DNA of 25,419 nucleotides, taken from JAKFVC01 sp040386595. GTDB lineage: Bacteria; Planctomycetota; Planctomycetia; Planctomycetales; Planctomycetaceae. Location of the stretch: assembly GCA_040386595.1 (NCBI GenBank), contig JAZKFE010000239.1, positions 1 through 25,419 on the forward strand, written 5' to 3'. Shown here piece by piece: positions 22,809-25,419 of the stretch; the stretch's first letter is position 1, and every line of letters starts with the position of its first letter. The notes beneath the pieces were generated by a model. The model made no database searches, was not told the DNA's origin, and saw only the letters and a program-made list of their open reading frames with translations. Both the position numbers and the translations under genes were made by a program.

Positions 22809-22899
22809 AAAGCCATCCTGTTGCTGGCAGATGAAACGAAAAAGAAGNNNNNNNNNNCGTCAGCAAGCCACCGCGAAACGTGAACGGCCGAAATTGTAA
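22809..22899 (+). pseudogene. Possible detached C-terminal tail of VWA protein 1 (contains gap)
   Basis: Directly after the in-frame TAA (22806-22808), the same frame reads KAILLLADETKKK up to the N-run, which looks like protein. After the gap the frame ending TAA at 22897-22899 reads RQQATAKRERPKL, a plausible basic C-terminus. The gap makes frame linkage impossible to prove. Explanations: nonsense mutation, base error, natural short tail, or chance. Confidence 0.35.
22849..22858. other. Assembly gap (10 N)
   Basis: The N-run follows ACGAAAAAGAAG and precedes CGTCAGCAAGCC. True gap length is unknown. No palindrome flanks are visible here, unlike the gap at 10323. Confidence 0.9.
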
Positions 22900-23067
22900 T
22901 TTTTCATTTGTACCACGCGGCCGAAGTTGTACGTAAGGTGTTGTCAGAGTGCCGTGGTGAGCAGTCTCGCGACTTCTGTCTGGTATTCGGGGCAACTTTA
23001 ATCGTTCACTGAGTCCTCATCCCGGTAGTTGCCACGAGGCGAAACCGAAGATGTTGTGAGACCGGCT

Positions 23068-24984
23068 ATGGATATTAAGATTAAGCGACAGTCTCTTTCC
23101 GCAATCGCGGTCTCTTTCAGCGTCCATTTCCTGGCGTTGGGCTCATTAGCTCTGGTCGTTCAACAAGTGAAACAGATGGAATTGTCCATTCCTCTGGATA
23201 CCGTGTTTGAGGAAGAACGAGTTCAGGAACAGTTTGAACAAGAGATTGAGAAAGCCACCGTTGCCGCGACAGAAATGACCTACGTGGCGGGAGGCTCGCT
23301 GTCGGGGGCAGTCGGAGGGGCGATCGGTGGTGGTGGCAGCGGTCCTGGTACGGGGACTGGTGGCGGCAGCGGGATTGAAGGGTCTTCCTCGTTGACCGAA
23401 GGCAATGTCTCGGTCAACGTCGGCGTCATGGACATCAACGGTATTTCGGACCTGGGTACGGATCTGGGTGAAGGCGAAGTGGCCGGTGAAGTGGGGGCCG
23501 CCGTTGAAGGTTACGGAGCGGCCCTCAGTCGTGTCACCCAGGAAGTCGTGCGTCACATGCGTGACAACCGGGTCCTCGTGGTCTGGCTCTTCGACGAGTC
23601 CGAATCGATGAAGGACGACCAGCAGGAAATTAAGGAGCAGTTCCATAAGGTCTATGAAGAACTGGGCATCGTCGAGAAGCAGGATAAAAGCATCAAGACG
23701 GCGGCCAGTAAGGATAAAGACATCCTGCAGACCATGATTTATGGTTACGGCGCCAAGCTGCATGAGCTGATGAAGGCCCCCAGTTCCGATTTGAAAGAAA
23801 TCCGGGCGGCCATCGACAAGATCGATAATGATCCCTCGGGCATCGAAAACACCTGCATGGCGATCAGTACGGTGGTCGACAAGTTCGGCCCGCTGGCCCG
23901 GCGTCAGAAACGCAAGTTGATCATCGTTTTGGTCACCGATGAGTCGGGGAACGACGGCCAGAACATCGACGCCACGATCGATAAGGTCAAACGGAACGAG
24001 ACTCCCGTCTACATCATGGGGCGTGAAGCGGTCTTCGGTTATCCCTATGCGACCCTGCGTTGGAAAGAACCGAAGACGCAATTGGACTTCTGGCTGCAGA
24101 TCGACCGTGGCCCGGAAACGGCCATGCCGGAAGCGTTACAGTTTGATGGTCTGCACGCGCGGTGGGATGCGTACTCCAGCGGCTTTGGGCCTTACGAACA
24201 AGTCCGCATCGCGAAGGAAAGCGGCGGCGTCTTCTTTGTGTTGCCGGGTGAGGAACAAAATCTGGTCGGCCAGGCGGCGATTGACCAGCGGAAGTTCCAG
24301 TTCTACGACATGAAGGAATACCTGCCGTGGCTCGTCTCACGCCGCGAGTACGTCGAAGACCGCAAGAAGAGCAAATTTCGGGAAACGATGTGGGAAGTCA
24401 TCGCCAGTTTGAATCCCCATACCGACCCCGAGCTCAACATTCAGGAGTTGCATTACCCCTTCAGTAAAGCCGATTTTAAAACTACAGGCGAAGTCAGTTT
24501 TAAGCGTGGCATTCGCGCGCTGGGGATGCTGAACGAAGCCGCGAAGAAACTGGAGAAGATCAAGCCACTTCGCGCCGCAGAGGAGTCACCTCGCTGGCGG
24601 GCGAATTTTGACTTGATGCACGGTCAGATCCTGGCCTATCGGGTGCGATTGTTCCAGGCATTGCTGGCGTTGGACTTGCACCTGAAGAGCCCGATGGTTC
24701 CCAAGAATAAGACCACGAACGAGTGGCATTTGCAGCGGACACCCAAGATGCTGGCGCCGGATGCCCAGGTCGTCAAGATTACCAAAATCGACATGGACGA
24801 ACTGAAGAAGCAAGAACAAATCGCCAGAGATCTGTTGGGCGACGTGATCAAGAACCATCCCAACACTCCGTGGGCGTATCGAGCCAACTTCGAGCTCAAT
24901 GCGGGCTTTGGATTCCAGATCGTGGAAAGTTTCCGAGACCCGCGCTACAAGGATTTGAAGGACGTCAAATTGCCCAAGCCGTAA
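23068..24984 (+). CDS. Membrane-anchored VWA-domain protein 2, 638 aa
   Basis: ATG 23068 (MDIKIKRQSLSAIAV) puts a membrane helix at residues 10-31 (SAIAVSFSVHFLALGSLALVV); an upstream TTG (23029) is less likely. Basic residues before the helix and a long acidic body after it predict N-in, body in periplasm. Residues 45-70 are a Glu/Gln-rich helix (EEERVQEQFEQEIEKAT), followed by a Gly-rich hinge (about 75-105). The VWA domain has a complete metal site: DESES at 176-180, Thr262 in GIENTCMAIS and Asp291 in VLVTDESGND. After it come SSGFGPYEQVRIAKESGG and a long helical C-terminal region with HPNTPWAYRANFELNAGFGF, both shared with VWA protein 1. It starts 259 bp after protein 1 with no terminator seen between, so co-transcription is plausible. 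It probably binds a protein partner in the periplasm; function unknown. Confidence 0.9.
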   Translation: MDIKIKRQSLSAIAVSFSVHFLALGSLALVVQQVKQMELSIPLDTVFEEERVQEQFEQEIEKATVAATEMTYVAGGSLSGAVGGAIGGGGSGPGTGTGGGSGIEGSSSLTEGNVSVNVGVMDINGISDLGTDLGEGEVAGEVGAAVEGYGAALSRVTQEVVRHMRDNRVLVVWLFDESESMKDDQQEIKEQFHKVYEELGIVEKQDKSIKTAASKDKDILQTMIYGYGAKLHELMKAPSSDLKEIRAAIDKIDNDPSGIENTCMAISTVVDKFGPLARRQKRKLIIVLVTDESGNDGQNIDATIDKVKRNETPVYIMGREAVFGYPYATLRWKEPKTQLDFWLQIDRGPETAMPEALQFDGLHARWDAYSSGFGPYEQVRIAKESGGVFFVLPGEEQNLVGQAAIDQRKFQFYDMKEYLPWLVSRREYVEDRKKSKFRETMWEVIASLNPHTDPELNIQELHYPFSKADFKTTGEVSFKRGIRALGMLNEAAKKLEKIKPLRAAEESPRWRANFDLMHGQILAYRVRLFQALLALDLHLKSPMVPKNKTTNEWHLQRTPKMLAPDAQVVKITKIDMDELKKQEQIARDLLGDVIKNHPNTPWAYRANFELNAGFGFQIVESFRDPRYKDLKDVKLPKP

Positions 24985-25419
24985 TACGGCACTTTGGGGG
25001 AATACAGAATCGAAGGGGCGGAAGAACACGAAGAGAGCAAAGAGCGCAGCCGAATGGGAATCGAGTGTCGGGTTGCCGATGATTGTTCGGTGTGGTGCCT
25101 AACTCTCTGCGTAAAAAGAAGTTAATTCATGGATGGCCGAGGCGGGTGCCTTGGCCATGAGATGAATGGGGGCAAAGAAATCAAAGAAGCGCGAAATTGT
25201 GCGTGGCTCCTTGAGCGATCACAGATCGGTAGGGTGGGCATTCTTGCTCTTGCCCGTCTCTTTGTGGCAATCGATTTCTGCTTGTCGACTGGGTGGGGTC
25301 TGGGGTTGGGCGTTCAAATTTCAAAATTGGCCTGAAATCGACCAGTGGCTGGCAGATTGATCGGCCGGCCAATTTTGAAATTTGCTGACTCTACCGGATT
25401 GCAGGTGTGGTTTTTCGTC
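24985..25419. other. Intergenic end of window
   Basis: No convincing gene. A hairpin ATGGCCGAGGC/GCCTTGGCCAT (25133-25143, 25148-25158) and the inverted repeat at 25315-25384 are the only structures. The sequence around 25011-25045 (GAAGAACACGAAGAGAGCAA) resembles low-complexity dispersed repeats. Short open frames here lack ribosome binding sites. Confidence 0.5.
25315..25384. repeat. Perfect 18-bp inverted repeat (CAAATTTCAAAATTGGCC)
   Basis: Arms 25315-25332 and 25367-25384 are exact reverse complements around a 34-nt loop. AT-rich, unlike the GC-rich families elsewhere in the window. Confidence 0.88.

Noticed and set aside
23146..24081. Minus-strand open frame (311 codons) opposite VWA protein 2
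   Set aside because: Antisense shadow with His/Arg-rich low-quality composition.
25129..25372. Short open frames at the window end
   Set aside because: No ribosome binding site, mixed-frame overlap and repeat-like sequence; no protein features.

Overview
The window looks like chromosomal DNA of a Planctomycetota bacterium, probably Planctomycetaceae-like; the genus cannot be fixed from sequence alone. The evidence is a Cys/Tyr/Thr/Val-rich exported protein resembling the planctomycete YTV cell-wall proteins, a beta-helix protein with an N-terminal LEPR-XLL-like export motif followed by Calx-beta domains, paired membrane-anchored von Willebrand factor A (VWA) proteins, a BtaB-like lipid methyltransferase, several large proteins without recognisable family, weak operon structure, and many long intergenic palindromes. 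No rRNA, tRNA, CRISPR array, transposase, integrase or phage gene was seen. Two runs of ten N mark assembly gaps.

Layout. 1-650: a palindrome and a 166-aa protein of unknown function (minus). 650-1207: a dispersed repeat and otherwise empty DNA. 1208-5272: a 1354-aa protein of unknown function (plus). 5290-5415: a 24-bp inverted repeat directly ahead of a CbiM-type cobalt/nickel transporter component fused to a PDGLE domain (5439-6410, plus). 6414-6744: a compound repeat block. 6834-7580: BtaB-like methyltransferase (minus). 7927-8745: SDR oxidoreductase (plus). 8915-10210: 431-aa helical-repeat-like protein (plus). 10224-10471: second copy of the compound repeat block with an assembly gap inside its palindrome. 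10526-10786: small 86-aa protein (minus). 11326-12360: TPR lipoprotein (plus) with a terminator. 12710-13633: cysteine synthase (plus). 13667-14195: a third, differently built palindrome block. 14270-16561: beta-helix/Calx-beta surface protein (minus). 16952-17857: YTV-like cell-envelope protein (minus) with a terminator. 18142-18341: palindrome plus dispersed repeat. 18381-20282: GT-C glycosyltransferase (minus). 20952-22808 and 23068-24984: two related membrane-anchored VWA proteins in tandem (plus), with an assembly gap between them.

How the genes fit together. Most genes stand alone with their own ribosome binding site and 150-650 bp spacers. A loose theme is the cell envelope: YTV-like protein, beta-helix protein, TPR lipoprotein, GT-C glycosyltransferase, BtaB-like lipid methyltransferase and two inner-membrane-anchored VWA proteins. 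The best candidate for an undescribed system is the VWA pair: both have a TonB-like short N-terminus plus one membrane helix, a VWA domain and a shared C-terminal helical region. One has a complete metal site, while the other lacks the MIDAS threonine and appears to be cut short by an in-frame stop. The second theme is the palindromic repeats: all three convergent gene junctions contain long, compound palindromes, and elements of the same families recur elsewhere in the window.
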